A stretch of DNA of 64,000 nucleotides from Apoda limacodes (Eukaryota > Arthropoda > Insecta > Lepidoptera > Limacodidae): NCBI GenBank assembly GCA_946406115.1, contig OX291550.1:21676722-21740721 (forward strand), read 5' to 3'. The position numbers and the translations under genes were made by a program. The notes beneath the pieces were generated by a model. That model was given only the letters and a program-made list of their open reading frames with translations. It had not been told where the DNA came from and did not search any database. Below, piece by piece: positions 12,601 through 27,600 of this stretch. Each line of letters begins with the position of its first letter. Position 1 is the first letter of the stretch.

Positions 12601-15600
12601 ACAACGTGTCAACCATTTCAACTAACAACACATCTTGTTGTATATTTGTTGACAAATTGTTAAAAAGTTCATCGCTGGATACTGCGTAGTTGTAATACCT
12701 GTAAATGAATATATAATAATTTTCTAGCTGTTATGATGATCGCTTCTTTGCTTGGATATCGATTAAGATTACCAGTTTATTGTTCCTCTATCCGTACATC
12801 TACAAATACTAAAGATACAAGCCACGAATCTTAGTGTTAGGACTGTCTAGAAAGGCGAATTCACCTGGATTTGATATGTCCTTTTTGATATGTTCCTTTG
12901 ACACAACCTTGGACGCGCCGATACCTACCTCGACACGCATTAGCGTATCCATGGAGAGGGGGTTGGGGTTCCCAAGAAAATTGTAGTTCTTTACTAAAAG
13001 TATTTTGAACTTTTTGAAAACTGTGGACTTTACCTCCCCCGAAAAGATAATACTTGCATGACGCTCCCTCGAAAATGCGATGCGACCGGCGCAGCATTTT
13101 GGTTTAATCAAGTAAATATTGTTCGTTGGACTAGCCATTTTTTTTTTGAAAATGAAACATATTGAAACAATATGTAGATCATCATAATGTAAAATTTCGA
13201 TTTATTGCATCAAACGATTTCCGACATGAACTGCTATGAAAAAGAAACAGACTAAGCAAAGATCCACGTGTTGGCTTTTAAGGTTATGGTTACGTTTAGA
13301 ATAAAAAATGTTATCACGATTCCTTTTATATGTTTTGCTATGTGAAGGAAAAAAATAGTAACGTATATTTATCTATGTTCTTACCATTGCACACAGAAGA
13401 ACTTCTTCACTCTAGCTTTTATTTTATTACTGACATGATTTACTGATAGGAAGTAAAATAATTCCCTCATAGATTCCTGCGAAAAAAAAATTAATTACAA
13501 TAAATTTAAATTTTATACTACACTAAAGTTGTTCAAATTTTGACCAGTGTGACAAGTGGCAACCATTTATATTGTTGTTCAAAATTGTACGTAATCTAAT
13601 CCCAAGATACGGCTTAGTAGCAGTATTTCTAGGCCAATTTCAAATATAATATAAGCATAGGCAACTTGATGTGGTTTGAATTCAGATATCCATGTCTCAG
13701 GTATTGATTCAAGGACTACAGATTTTGTCCCTAACTTGATGAAGAAAAACATTGTTTTGATACGCAATTAAGCCAAAATACTTGGTCCATCGCACCGCAC
13801 TAAGCTACACAAGTATGATGGTGGTCTAAGGTGCCCCGCTATGTGCGGGAAGACTGCAGTCTATGTAGCAGGATATTTAAAAATGTTTTTAGGATAGTTT
13901 TATTTTAAGCAGTTTTTCTTTTTATATAAGGTATTCATAATATTTTTTTTAGGTTGATGTTTTTTTTAAATTTAAATACTGTATATGTATATATATGTAA
14001 TGTAATACATACATGTAATAAAAAAATCATTAATTTATTAAATATTAAGACTTAAGTAAACATTTAGGTTTACCTTAAATTTCAATTTCCTTTGGGTAGT
14101 GAGCATGTAAATACAGCAAATTTTGGCAGTGTAAAAACTGCAGAGATAAACTCCGAGGATGAATATCAAAGCGACCTAAAGAAAAATCAAACGTTTTATA
14201 TTTTTACATCATTTGGATTAATACGTAAATCATTTTTTTATAAGCTTTAAAGAGTTCCGTACCCTAGGAGAGCCTACGGAACTCACACTAAAGGCAGTCA
14301 CTCGCCTTCCTGCACCGACAGCACTGAACGAGACAAATTTTAGAGTCAATCACCGGAAGAATACGGAGGGCAACTTGGGTTTGGTGTGGTCAGCACAGAT
14401 AAATGTTCGCTGACCTAACGTACATTATCAGTTTGTCTGTTTTCACAAAATTGTCAAGACCCTGGTCAAAAATAGTAGGATTGTAACGTTTTTTTACCCA
14501 GCTCTATGTATATTGTTGGTCACCTTTTTTACAAAATACATCTTGTTATGTAATCTACTTTGTGATTTACTAAAAAGTATTAATTGCCCATATTAATTGC
14601 TCATAAAGAGAGTTTGTCAATGTAAAGAGCCCTTGGTGTGTAAGTCCAACTTGCGCTTGGTTATTATTGGAATGAAGTGATTCATTGCTGCAATTCTTTC
14701 TGAGCTGACTATGCAGTTGGCTGTTGCAGCCATTACTGCTTCACCGGACTTTTGGGGCGAGACTCTGAAGGAGCCTCAGCCCATATAGCGCCCAACGCTC
14801 AAGGGCTCCCCGCGGGGGAAGCCTCGGCTTGGGTTGTCGCTCTCGGGGGCGTCCCTTTGGAGGGAGGCCCTATTCGGGGAGGTCGTAGAGACTAATCTCG
14901 CTATCCGGACAGCGAGATCGTCATCTGGGGACGTTAGTACGTGCCGAGGCCGCCTAACAATAGTTTTACGACCGTGACCGGGTCGATCGGGGGGACGATA
15001 CGTTGTGGATTGCACAATTAAACGATTCGGATGATTTTGCGTACGCTCGAAAAAGCGGACTGCCAAGTCTTTAAAATATTGGGGAATCGTGGGAAGTTCG
15101 AAGTCTCTGTGTAGGTCCGCATTGCGAACGTACCAAGAGGCTCCAGTGGCCGCTCTGAGAAAGCGGTTTTGGAGGGTCTGGAGTTTGTGGAGATTGCGCT
15201 TGGACAGCGCAAAGACTACGCTAGCATAAGCTAGTATGGGGCGGATACAAGTTGTGTAAAGATTTATCTTATTTCTAAGCGACATCTTACTATACTTGCC
15301 TATCATGGGATAGAGACGGCCGAGGACAAAAGCGGCTCGGTCTCTGACTATTTTGGTGTGAGCTTGGAAGTTCAAACGACTATCCATGGTCACACCAAGA
15401 TATTTGGTCTTATTTTGCCAGGGAATGGCACGACCGAAAAGAGAAAGGGGAGAAGGCCGCGGAGGGCGGCCTAGGGTAAAAAGGACGGCAGAGCTTTTGT
15501 CGGGATTCACCTCGATTCTCCATTTCCGAAACCACTCGCCTAGGGCGGCGATAGCGGGTTGGATTCTCTCAGTGATTCGACTCACTTGCCTATCTGTGGT

Positions 15601-18600
15601 ATAGAGAGCGGTATCGTCCGCAAAGAGGGCTAGGTTGGTACCTATCGTTTTAGGGATATCGTTTGTGTACAGAAGGTACAAGATGGGGGCGAGCACGGAC
15701 CCTTGCGGGACTCCTGCTTCTATGGGACGGGGGGAAGAGAGAGTGCTTTCGACTTTGTAGCGAAAGCTACGATTCGACAAATAGTCTCGTATGATGAGCA
15801 CGAGACGATCTGGCAACTGAAAGTTGTACAGTTTAAAAATTAAACCGTTGTGCCAGACTTTGTCGAAAGCTTTCGCTACATCGAAGAAGACAGCGCCCGT
15901 GTGACGGGTCTTACCTAACGCTGGCTGAAAGCCAGTAAGAATATGTTCCGTTATGCGGAGGACTTGATGGACGCATGAGTGTTTGGCACGGAAGCCGAAC
16001 TGCTCGTCTATTAAAATGCCTCTGGAGACTATAGCGTTCCGTAGGCGGGCGAGAAGGAGGCATTCATAGAGTTTACCAAGGGCCTTTAGTAAACTTATGG
16101 GGCGATAGGAGGACGGCTCGGTACGAGCTTTACCTGGCTTATGGATGCCTATAACAATTGCATCTTTCCATTGAGATGGAAAGATGCAATGTTCCATAGC
16201 AGCGTTAAAGATCGCTACTAGGAGGCAGACAAGGGGCAGAGTGAGGCGCTTTAGGATATCGTTAGAGATACCGTCCGCACCGGGGGCTTTACGGGGGCGT
16301 AGGTCTTTGATGACCTGTACGACTTCGTCGACAGTGACAGGGGGCAGGGGGTCTTGTGGAGGCAGAGAAGTTCTGCGCTCCACTTCGCCGTCTACCTCGC
16401 GCACGTGGTCGGGATCGAAGGGCTGTGTGCTTAAGGCACATTGGGCTTGGAGGCTAGACGCTAGGCAATCCGCTTTTTCGTCGTCGTTGAACGCGGGAAC
16501 GTTGTTGGGACGAGATAACGGAGGGAGAGAGTTTGCGGTTTCGGACTTTAGAGCTCTGGCTAAGTGCCAATAAGCTTGGTGAGAAGGAGAAATGTTCTCC
16601 ATAAGATCACCGAAACGTTGGGCGCGAAGCTCAGCTACAGCGGTTCTTACACGGCGGTGTAAGTCGTTGAAGCGAGCTTTATTATCGATAGTGGGAGCGC
16701 GATCGCGAGCACGGCGGGCCGCGTTACGCTCAGTCATTAGCGACCTGATGTGCTGAGGCAGGATTAGGTGGTGATAATCACCAACCGGCACCTGTCGTGA
16801 GCACTCGCCAACGGTGGCGGTCAGGTGGCTAGTGAGTGAGTCGATAGCTACGTTAAGATCGGTCGCGGAAGAGATTACGTTGGGAACGCGGTCTAGATGT
16901 GGCGAGCTGGGATTTTCGAGCAATTGCCCAAATTTATCCCAGTCCGTCACGGTTCTAGTGTCGGGAGGAGAGTCCGAAGGGGAACCTAATCGGAGGATGA
17001 CAGGGCGGTGGTCCGAGTCAAGTTCGTCAAGCACCTCTATAGAACGAAAGCTTAGCCTTACATTCTTTAGAAGTGCTATGTCCAGTACGTCGGGGTTGTT
17101 CCTAGTATTGTGGAGAAAGAAAGTGGGCGTCATGGGAGCGATAATGTCAAAGTTTAGTCTGTCAACTAAATCGTCAAGGAGTCTGCCTCTCCGTGAAGTT
17201 ACAGAAGAGTTCCAGCGGCGATGCTTGCAATTTAGGTCGCCGGCAAGAATGACGGCATCGCCTAAACTTAAGAGCGACTGAAGGTCGCTCTCGAGCAAGT
17301 CTTTTAGGGGAGAGAGATAAACCGATGCAATGATGATCGGCTGATGGCCGGTCATCGCTAGGCGGCAGACGGATGCTTCTAAATTCGTAAGCGGTGGAGG
17401 ATCGATAGGGGAGCAATGCAGGGAGCGCCTGTAATAGATGAGAGTGCCTCCGAGATTGGAGACAGTTCTATCATTACGGACGGTGCGATAGTTCGCGATT
17501 GAAGGGGTACGGACAGCGGGCTTTAGGAACGTTTCCTGGATGAGGAAGACGTCCGGTTTTTGGGAAGAGAGGAATTGCGATAATTCCTCTCTTTGGTTGC
17601 GGAGACCGTTGGCGTTAAAATAGCCTACGGCCATTGACGGACCGGGGTTTTTCGCGCGCGGTTGTGCAATCCATTTTGGTTCTAAGGTTTTGGAGCTACC
17701 CTGCGCAGGGCGGCGAAGAAATCGCGATGCTTAGCCATGAAGCTGAGCATTTGAGTGAAATCGGTGATCTGTACGTATTCGGCGTACACGATCTCGAAAT
17801 TGGCCGCGTCGAAGGCCCAAGAAATCTCGGCGAGAATGCCGAGGTGCTGCTGCTGCTCGGCCGTGTGAACGGCGTTGCAGGGCAGCGCAAAAGAGGGGCG
17901 CGGGGGGGGCAAGGCGCGTATGCGCGAGAGGTGCGGGAGCACTTCTCATAGGCGCTGGACGCGGAATGTCCCGAGACATGAGAGGGGCGGGGTAGGGAAT
18001 ACCCGTAACTGAGACGGGCCCGGGGAGAGCAGACAATAGTTTGTCTGTCTCATTAGATTTGGACGCTACTAGCGCTGGAGGACGGCTCCAGGCGTTGACA
18101 GCAGGGAGGGGAGCAGGCACGAGCGGAGCCTGTTGGCGGGGGGCGGAGGGGCGCGATTTACCCTGTTTGGGTTTACGCGAGCTCTGTTTGGGAGCTTTGG
18201 GGCACCCGCGGTAATTCGCTGGGTGGCCTTCGCTCCCACAGAGTACGCAAGCGACCGGGTCGGATGCGTTAGAGCGATCGCGATCACAGTCCGGAGTGGC
18301 GTGATCGCGTAAACATTTGACGCAGCGCGGTCTGCGTCTGCAGTTGCGCTGCGCGTGGCCATATAGCTGGCATCGGTGGCATTGACTCGGGTTCGACCGC
18401 TTGTGCGGAGTCTCGACCCTGATGCCTTTGAGGCTGCAAACATCTTTAATGTTAAAGATGGCTTTGCCTTCTTTTGTCAGGTCTAGTACTACGAGCACCA
18501 TGTCGTAGCACTCGGACTTATTTCGGCCATTGTACATACGATGTACTTCCCGTACGGGGAGGCCTTGGACGATTAAGTCGTCCTGGACAGTCTTGGTGGA

Positions 18601-21600
18601 GAATTCCCTAGGGACTCCCCTTATGACTGCCCTTAAAACGCGTTCCTCGGCCAATGAGTACGTGTGGTACTCATATTTTTGAGCCGTGAGGAAGGCCGTC
18701 AGATTTCGGAAATCTGACGGTGTCGGGACCTGCACTTTGATGCGCGCTTGGCATCATTGCGGGCGTGCGTATAATTGATACGCTTGGCCTTCATAGCGTT
18801 AGCAATATTCGGCCAGGCCCCTTTGTCTTTGATGACAATGGGGGGCGGAGATTTTTCCTTCCGTCCCGAAGTGGGACAGTCGGACTGCGAAGAGGTGGCG
18901 GCGGGGGGGTTTGTGTCCATGGCGGCTAGCTCAGGGCTGGCCGCCGAGGTGGACGGAGAGGGGGAAGCGCTAGGCGCTTTGAGGCGTTTAGCCTCAGAGT
19001 CGGAGGGAGGAGGAGTAGAAGACTCCAGAGCGGATGCCGCCAAAGTCTTTTTAGACTTGGCGGACTTCTTCCGCTTTTTACCCTTTTTGGTTCCCAGGCC
19101 AACCACTTTGAAGCCTTCGTCGTCCTCGGACAACGCCGACTCAGCGGACATTACGGCTGCTGGAGACCGGGATGCGGTTTCGGAGGTTGCGGGGGGCGGG
19201 GTAGCGAGAGACCGAGAAAGGGTCTCATCGGCTACCGGAGTGGGAGGGCGAACGGGCGCAGGGGCCCGAAGAGCGCGGCGAGCGAGACGCGGGTCGCGAT
19301 TGCGGGGTTCGCGGGGTTCGCGGGAGAGAGAGCGCGAACGATTGCGCGAGCGAGAGCGCGGAGTCGAACGCGATGAGACGGACGGGGAGGGCGCGGTTGT
19401 GCTGGACGCAGTGAGGGCAGGCCCCACAGCCTTGATGATGGCGTGGGCCAGCTCTGGGTGATCGCGAACAAGATTTATCACGATTGCCCCTAGCTGGTCC
19501 GGGGACAAGCCGATGAGTTGCTCGGCCATCGCGGGAGTGGCCGAGGTGTAGACTTTGAGTGCCTAGTGACTCCCCACCATTGCTGGCGAGGAGCAAGAAT
19601 ACCTAAATGTGGCCAGGCGCCCCGCAGTGCTACGGATTGCCTGGTGTGTACCTAACTCCTACTCCTACGGCCGGGGTTACGTTGTCACCGTTAGGTTTCC
19701 CCCCAGCAACGAGACGTTTATGAACGAGAAACTTTTAGGTAGACCGCAACTCTGAAAAGAGCTATACGATCTCACCCACCAGCCCTTGAGCACTCGGAAC
19801 TGGATTTCTACAAACTAAAACGCAATCGACACTTAAAACGCGAGAATGCACGGAGCGGCGAACCGCTGAAGCGGAAATACTGCGCTAGCGATTTAACACA
19901 AAGCCGGACTCAGACCGGGCGAACCGGTAACAGTCAAAGAGGCAAGCGAGGGTCACCGCTATGCGTAGTAGTTCCGCGACTACGAGAACACACACTCACG
20001 CACAAAAACGCACAGTATCGCTTCGATAAACACTCGGTTATGGGCGCGTTGAAGAACGCACAAACACACTCAGAGCGGGCCGAGAAGCAATTTCCCAGCC
20101 AATACACACTGCCGAGCAGCGCTTCAACACTCAGGCCGATTTTCCAGGAATTGCGGGCAATAATCCAAACAACAATTCGAGGTCGTCAGCGCTGAGGCAA
20201 AACACCACACAGGAATGCGCACCAGCTGAGTCACCACTGCACGGAGCACACTAAGAGCACTTGACGCTCGAAAACACGACCGCACAACACGAGAGTCGAA
20301 TCGGGAATATCATTGCTGCAATAAAACATAATTTAACAAATCTTTAGGTTCTCGTAAATAAAAATCCTTTTTCGTATTTCAGGTAGACTCAGTCTAGTCA
20401 AAATTGACTCTTACACTACAAAACGCTTCCTAATACCTCCCCTTGATCTAACTCCAATGAGAATGGGAATCGGTCTCAAACCCAACGCCGTGACCTTTCC
20501 ATTAATGCGAGCTTATGTTTTGAGTTCCATCCTACATACGCGCGCAGTAATGGAACTGATAATCGATTTAAAAACGACTACCATTTGAGTTACAAAATCG
20601 CCCTGCTGGTCTTCATTCAAGAACATACTTGCATAAGAACCAAATTATATCCGACATTCAATTCCAATTCAGATATAGGTGTTACCGCAATCAAATCTTC
20701 GACTCCTGGTGCCAGGTCTGCAGTACCTGATCCAGTAAAAACCGCTGTACCAAAAGACAGAGAAGTAATAATGGGTTTTTCATGTTTAGCATTACTTGTC
20801 ATAAATATCTTCGTTTCTTTATAAATCTGTTGTGCCATCCATGACTTCTGCAATATTAAAATTTTTGATTTAAATTTTATATATACTGGAAATATCTCCC
20901 GGTTCTGAGGAATTCAAAATGATTCCCTCGGCCATTTTCTACCATCACACCGCTAGCCGTCGGCAGGGAATTCATCCCTTACACCTTAGAACCAAAATGG
21001 TCGCGTGCAGTGCGGTTTCAGAGAAACTTACCTCCGTTACGCTTAGGTTGTGGAATGAGCTTCCTGCCAAGGTTTTCTCTAAGGACTACAGTATGGGGTT
21101 CTTCAAGAAAGAAGTTATTAGATTTTTTAAAGGGTGAAGGTATAACAAAATAGAAACCCGTAATTAGCAAAATGAAATACGGGGCAAACAAAGCTCCCGT
21201 AATTACGGTCGGAGGTGACACGGTCAAAAACTGTGTTGGCGGTTGAAGCAGTAAAAAGAAGAGAAACATATTTATTTAGATAACCAATGCACCAAGATCA
21301 AATTCTTAGGGAGCGTCCATAAATTACGTGAGGCGTTTAGGGGGGGAGGGTGTCGCGCACACTCTCACCCAGTCTAACGTGGTGGAGAAGGGGCGTTTCG
21401 CAAAATATCACGTAATTGTATGGTTCGCAAAAAACAGTGTAGAATTGCGAGAAAACTTGCGCCAAATCTTACACAATAACAATTATCTCAGCTATGCTAA
21501 TGCTACAAAGTAGCAAGTTATGAAATTTTTTAAATATATCAAATGCAATTAAGCACAGATTAACGTATTAACAATAACGATACGCATTTAAATAAATCTC

Positions 21601-24600
21601 AATTTTAGCCAAATCTAACGACATCTCACCAAAAGAGACTCCGGGCGTCGAAAAATCGCCAAAATCATCTCACGTAATTTATGGACGCCCCCTTACTTAG
21701 AATAAGTTCGATTTTGGCTGCTCGTAAAGTAGTTTCAACTTTATGAAGCTGTAAGAAGGTCCTCACCTCACGGCATAAGTTCCTTGGACAAGCAAACAGG
21801 TATAAGAAACATCCTGACCAGTAGCTAAATATGACGGATACCATAAAATATTTCGCCAAACACAGAAACTGGAATAAAAACAACATTCTTATTCTAAATA
21901 ATGGCAACAAATTTAATCAATGAAATGGAATGAAGGTAACGTTATTAGTAGGAAACTTGTTCGATTGCCGCTTTTAAGGCCATGGCATACCCTAGCAAAA
22001 GCGTGCCGTTTCGACCAGTGTACAAAAATATATTACACTATTGAAACATACAACTACACAGTTACACGTACGATAAGAGTTAGCACGTGACCGCACGTTG
22101 AAGATCTCGATATTCTCGGTTTTTGTCAGTATAAAATTCAAATATTTATTTAGAAGTAAAAAATTACCAAATTTTCTTGTTCAGAATAATATATATTTTA
22201 TGAAATAAGAATATAGAGAATGTCAAATAAAGCCCAAAAATTGAGAGTCAGAATTCTTTTTCTAAATGTTTTAATAGGCAAATTATTATAATATAAGCAA
22301 ATTCACTTAAGTTTTGAACTAAAACATTTATTGTTTAAACATCAAAAAGTGTACTCAGAACTGTAACAAAATTAATCAAATTCTTGCAAACTTAACTCGT
22401 TTGGGTATGCCATCACCTTAAATCAAGAATGGCTTACCAGGTTCATTGCATTGGGTTCAACCTAGGTATAGTGCAACAAATTTAGTTATAAATAAATAAA
22501 TAGTAATAAAGTACTAATAAGTAATATTGAACTGGTGTCAACTTACAGCAACACTAACGACCAACACCCAAGATCAGTAAAGTTTGATGCACTTTATATG
22601 TAGGTAAGCTTATAAATACTTTCTGTTTATTTTACAAAACAGCTAAACAGAGTGCTTAGCATGAATTCCTATCGTATTTGAATTGTAACGTGAAGGACTA
22701 AATACAAACAGTATTAACCAAAACTATCCAATATTATAATGAAAACCATAAAAAGGGTCAGTTTTAGGGGCGATTTACTAATCAAAATCGTTGTTTAGCA
22801 ATAGAGTTTACGTTAGTGTTTGTACGTACACTAACACTTATAATACGATAGTAATTTGTGCTAAGCCCATATATTTGTATATTTTAATATATTTTTTCTA
22901 ACGTTTTCCATGCTAATATTACGTAACAGTGACAGTTTTGGTCACTTTATTTGTTTTAACAACTGTTAACCATCATTGTATAATTCTGTATTCCCGATAG
23001 AAGTTACGATACTATATAGATATTGCTCACAAATGTGTTAGTTAAGTTCGAACGTTTGAAGAAAGAATTAAAAAAAACTAGGTAACAAAAAAAAGTGTTA
23101 AAAATGGTTCTCGGAAAAATATTAACTATCTTGCAATGTGTATAATTTACCTTTAAATTGCTGTCGAAATTCATTTCCCATTTATTCATGTAGTCCCAAA
23201 TGTGCCAAACTTGAAATATAGAAAACAAATGCGCCACTTGGCCTACTGCTGACTCTCCATGAGGATCCAAGGTATCAGAAAATATGTAAACTGGAAACAC
23301 TGACAATATGTCCAGATAGAAACCAAATGTTGCCATCTTTTCTTCTGCAATTTCTCCTACTGTTTCTTTTATGACATCCTGGTATTGAATGATTCATAAT
23401 TAATAGATGTATTTATCCTTAAAACTCTTAAATATTAGTTTTAGCATGCTTACCACGCGACTTATTTTATAAGTAGTGTTTCAAAGCCTAGTTTGTCGCA
23501 AGCATCACAGTACAGCAAACGGTTTCAAAATAATGTTTACAAAAATACCTCAAGCTGTCGCTTGACGTAGCTTTAAACTCGAGCACACATGTTTGAACGC
23601 ATAATGTAGCAGGAATACCTACCTATTCGATCATTTGTTCATTTGCACAAATGCTCAAACATATTTCATTCGGTTTTGGCACCGTGTGTTCAATCATGTG
23701 CACACATATTTGTACGCATATCCGGGCCGCCGTAAAAGCCGGGAAATTTTGAAATATAAAACTACGCTTTTCTAGGCGGAATGAAAATTCGCGGCAACGT
23801 GACTTCTGACACACAGTCGTTTTTATTAGATTATGCCGATTCATCGTCCTACTGATTGCGTTACTAATTTTCGCTGGAAAATACTATTAGGCTATATATA
23901 AACATATTGGTAAACTCAAACGATATCAAACCACTTCTATACATAATCAAAATTAAATACCATGCCTTCTAGTATAAAGCCCGTTTAGAAATTTGAACAG
24001 GGTCACACTAAATTAAAAAGTATTTATGTAAGTGAATCCTACTTACTTCTAACTTTTAGTTTTTAGTATTTTAGAATACTTGAGAGCTTTCTCCGCTCTT
24101 TCGTAAGATACAATAGACAAACTAGATGGGGGGTTCACACCTCATCTCTGGCGAAAAAAACCTGCGTATCCAGGCTATATACCATTTATCACACTTACTA
24201 GTAAACAGTATTATTACGTGAAGGCAAAGCAGGTGCTAAAACCTTAATTACTCCCACGGGCATTATCTTTGTAAATTTTACTTTTCTCAAAGCAAAGCGC
24301 GCGTTCATAAATCCTCCGGGCGGTAATGACGCGCTTATTTTATTAAGTATGCCTAAAGACTGGCGGTAGCCTTTTTTCTCTACTTTTATTTTTGCCATAT
24401 CAATTGTGTTTTGGTGAGTTTATTTATTCACTTTATATTTTTATTTATTTACTCGCAAAAGGGATGAAAAACATTGTGTGTGACAAGGACGTTACGAAAA
24501 TTACATACTACATTCTAAATAGCCTCTCGTTAATAATTTTCTCCTTACCACCCTGCCTTACCTTAATCCACAATGTACCTAAAATATGGCTGCATGAACT

Positions 24601-27600
24601 TACCTTGTCTACAATGGCAGTAGTAAGTTGTATGTAGATATTCAACAGTAATCCCGCTACTACTATGGTGCTTAGAACTTTTTCTACGTCAGAATGAATA
24701 TTTGACAGAATTGCCACGTAAGGAGCCATAATACAGACATACCACACCAATATAAAATGTATTATGTCAAAGATGTGGGTCTGAAAGTTGAAAATTCATA
24801 ATTTCATCACGTGATTTTTTTAATGCTTACGTCGTTATTTACACAAATATCATTACCACCTATTATGATCGACCTAATAGTTTTAAAAGTTGATAGTAGC
24901 CTAGTGGTCTAGGCGTCTGCCTCTCGTTCTGAGGAGCAGACGTCCATACCTGCTGTGTAGCAATGGCTGTTTTTCTAAAATTTTCCAATTGCATTGATAG
25001 TTTACACCATTGGCTCTTCATTGAATGAAATCATCGCGATGAAATCTGCACACGTCCAAAATAATTGTGTAAAATCCATAATCCGCGCTCGGCATTCGTA
25101 ATGGGCTATGGTCCAAATCACTCTCGCCCAAGGCTGTATTAGTTTTTTCATTCGCTGTTATAACGTTTGTAATACTTACAAATAGTATGCAGGTCAATCT
25201 TACGGAAATCTGCCTTTAAATACCTTCAAAAAAGGTAATAATTAAGTTGTATTAAGAGTTATTTCTCATAGATTCTTTATACAATAAAGGCAAAGTAACA
25301 TGTGACCCCGAAGTTTGTATTGAAAAATAACACTGGAGAAAAAAAATATACTGGATGATTATAAGTACCAATCTTGAGCTTGGATCTTAAAATGAACTAC
25401 AGTTATATGCCGCTACTTATCAGATCCAACTAAACGCTGCAACAGATTTAGTTCAGAGTTCTAAAATAGAGTAAATATGGAGACTAATAACAGATTATAC
25501 AAAAATCGACATTTTTTTAAATTTACTAATAGCTTTTGCCTGCGGTTCCACCTGCCCTAAATTTGGTTGTCGGAGCAGGATTATAGAAAAAAAAACCGAC
25601 TCTTGTCTTTTCCCGGGACTCAAACTATCTCCATGCTATATTTCATCTTAATCGATACTGCGGTTTTAGCGCGAAGAGGTAACAGACAGCCAGACAGACA
25701 GAGTTACTTTCCTATTTATAATATTTATATGGATGATCGCTTAAACAATGATGATTTATAATATTACTCCTGAAACTTTGCTTATTAAGTCTAGTGCTTC
25801 AAATATGTGATATGGTATGGTTATTAGATATCTAAATGCATTACGGTTATGAATTTTACTAGACATTAATGTTGTGTTAATATGATAGCAGTCATCAAGC
25901 CAAATTAGCCCTTATGGTCAGGGCAGCTTAAACTCTCATCGCGCATCGATTACTCTCTAGCCCAAAAGGACTTTTATATGTTAAAGTCAAAGGTCAGAAT
26001 CCTTCAAACCCGAGAATCGACTAGGCGAAGCTTGGCTAATACAAACTTTAAGTTCTCACAAAAAATGTTCTGATTACGATACGGAATTGTTTCCAAATAG
26101 GTTTAGCAAATATATATAAAATAAACCTAACTTAACCCAAATATATAGTATTTAAGTTTGTATCCTTAGGGTTAACAGATTTCACCCTTTGACACATACA
26201 TTTTTCTTTCGAATTCCAGAGTATAGCGTACTCGAGGGGGTTTCCAAGAAGCTCCCTGATAAATTATACTAGTATGAGTTATCCAATGAGTCTAGTTTTT
26301 TTCTATTTCTGGTAAATTACTTATTGGGAAAAATTAGATACATACAAAATCAGTGTCAGGTTCCAGAATCCACGGAAAACCAGATCGCAAACAAATACGT
26401 GGCGCTTCCACAGTAGTTACGTTACTGGCCATTTGATAAAGATCTAAATACTCCGATGTAAACTTCGGCTGACGAGTGTTGTTTTCATCTACAAGAAATG
26501 TTATAATAATTCAATTTAAATTTAAAAAAATTAGGTGTCATGAGCAGAAAAAAATAAAATGACGGTTTTTCTAAATTTTGTCACCTTCTAATAAATCCGC
26601 CTGTATTTAAATTAAACAAACTTATTAATCTCTCTCTTATGTCAAAAAAATATATTTAAGATATTTCCACGACAGAGATTAAGGAAAAGATGGAAAATTT
26701 TAGTTTTTCTGTTTATTCTTAACTTCAGCTTCATTTTACAAACTTAAATTTATAACAAACTAGAAGATGAATGTAGAGATGTATAAGACGAAGACGAGAC
26801 TTTACCATGGTCACGAGTTTGTAAATACCAATGCCGCACGAATGTCATACAACGTTTATCAACACATTTGCGAGAAAACAGTATAATTTATAGGTAATTG
26901 AATAATGTTATAATAGCAAATAAGTCATTATACAGATAGGACATTACTTTTGGAAATTAATAGTAAAATTTGAACAATTATTGAAATTCAGTGAAGCTTG
27001 CTGCTTTGGAAGCGTAACTCATGTTTAACGTTATTATGTTGAACGAGAGAAAAAGGCGTAAAGAACTACATCTTCTGTCTGTTTCTAACCGACTTCAAAA
27101 AAGGTTACACTTCCGAGGTGGTCTAATGGATGTTTTAAATTTAATAAAACTTAAGATTTTTTTAAAAAAAATGGTATTAATTTGGAACTAGTGAAAAGCC
27201 TTTTTTTTATGTTGATAATTGTTTAAAATTTGTTACGAGTATTGGTGTTTTAGTGTGCGAGGAAAAAAAGCAATTCGTCATTCAAAAGTAAAAAATAAAA
27301 ACTTTTAACATAAAAAAAATAACCGGCTTCAAAAACATTCGCTCAAAAGGTTAAATAATTACTTATTTCCAAAAATCTGGTCTGAATTACAGTTTGAAGT
27401 TGGTGTATATATATCTAAAGTTTAAAACACACTTCACTTTCATGACAACAACTTCAAACTGTAATTTAGATCAGATTTTTGGAAATGAGTAATTATTTTT
27501 AGTGCATCTTTTTTTTTTGTCAAAAAGTTTATATTCTATTAGTATTAAAATGAGTTAAACGTATAAAATAAAAGCGCTTCTAGGGAGGTTCATCAGAAAG

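Larger units (their letters stand above)
14695..20310 (-). mobile_element. Full-length Jockey-type non-LTR retrotransposon (5616 bp)
   Basis: Complete LINE bounded by a perfect 12-bp target-site duplication, GC-richer than its surroundings. It has a 5' UTR of about 780 bp, ORF1 with three zinc knuckles, a 48-bp spacer, an intact ORF2 with endonuclease and reverse transcriptase, and an ~80-bp 3' UTR without a long poly(A). It lies in the intron between the repeat 2 pore and S6 exons, in the same orientation as the channel gene. The intact ORF2 and perfect duplication point to recent insertion. A 3'-end relic of the same family is at 5598-5670. Confidence 0.95.

Noticed and set aside
15386..19461. 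Long plus-strand ORFs opposite the LINE
   Set aside because: Shadows of the GC-rich LINE coding frames on the minus strand.
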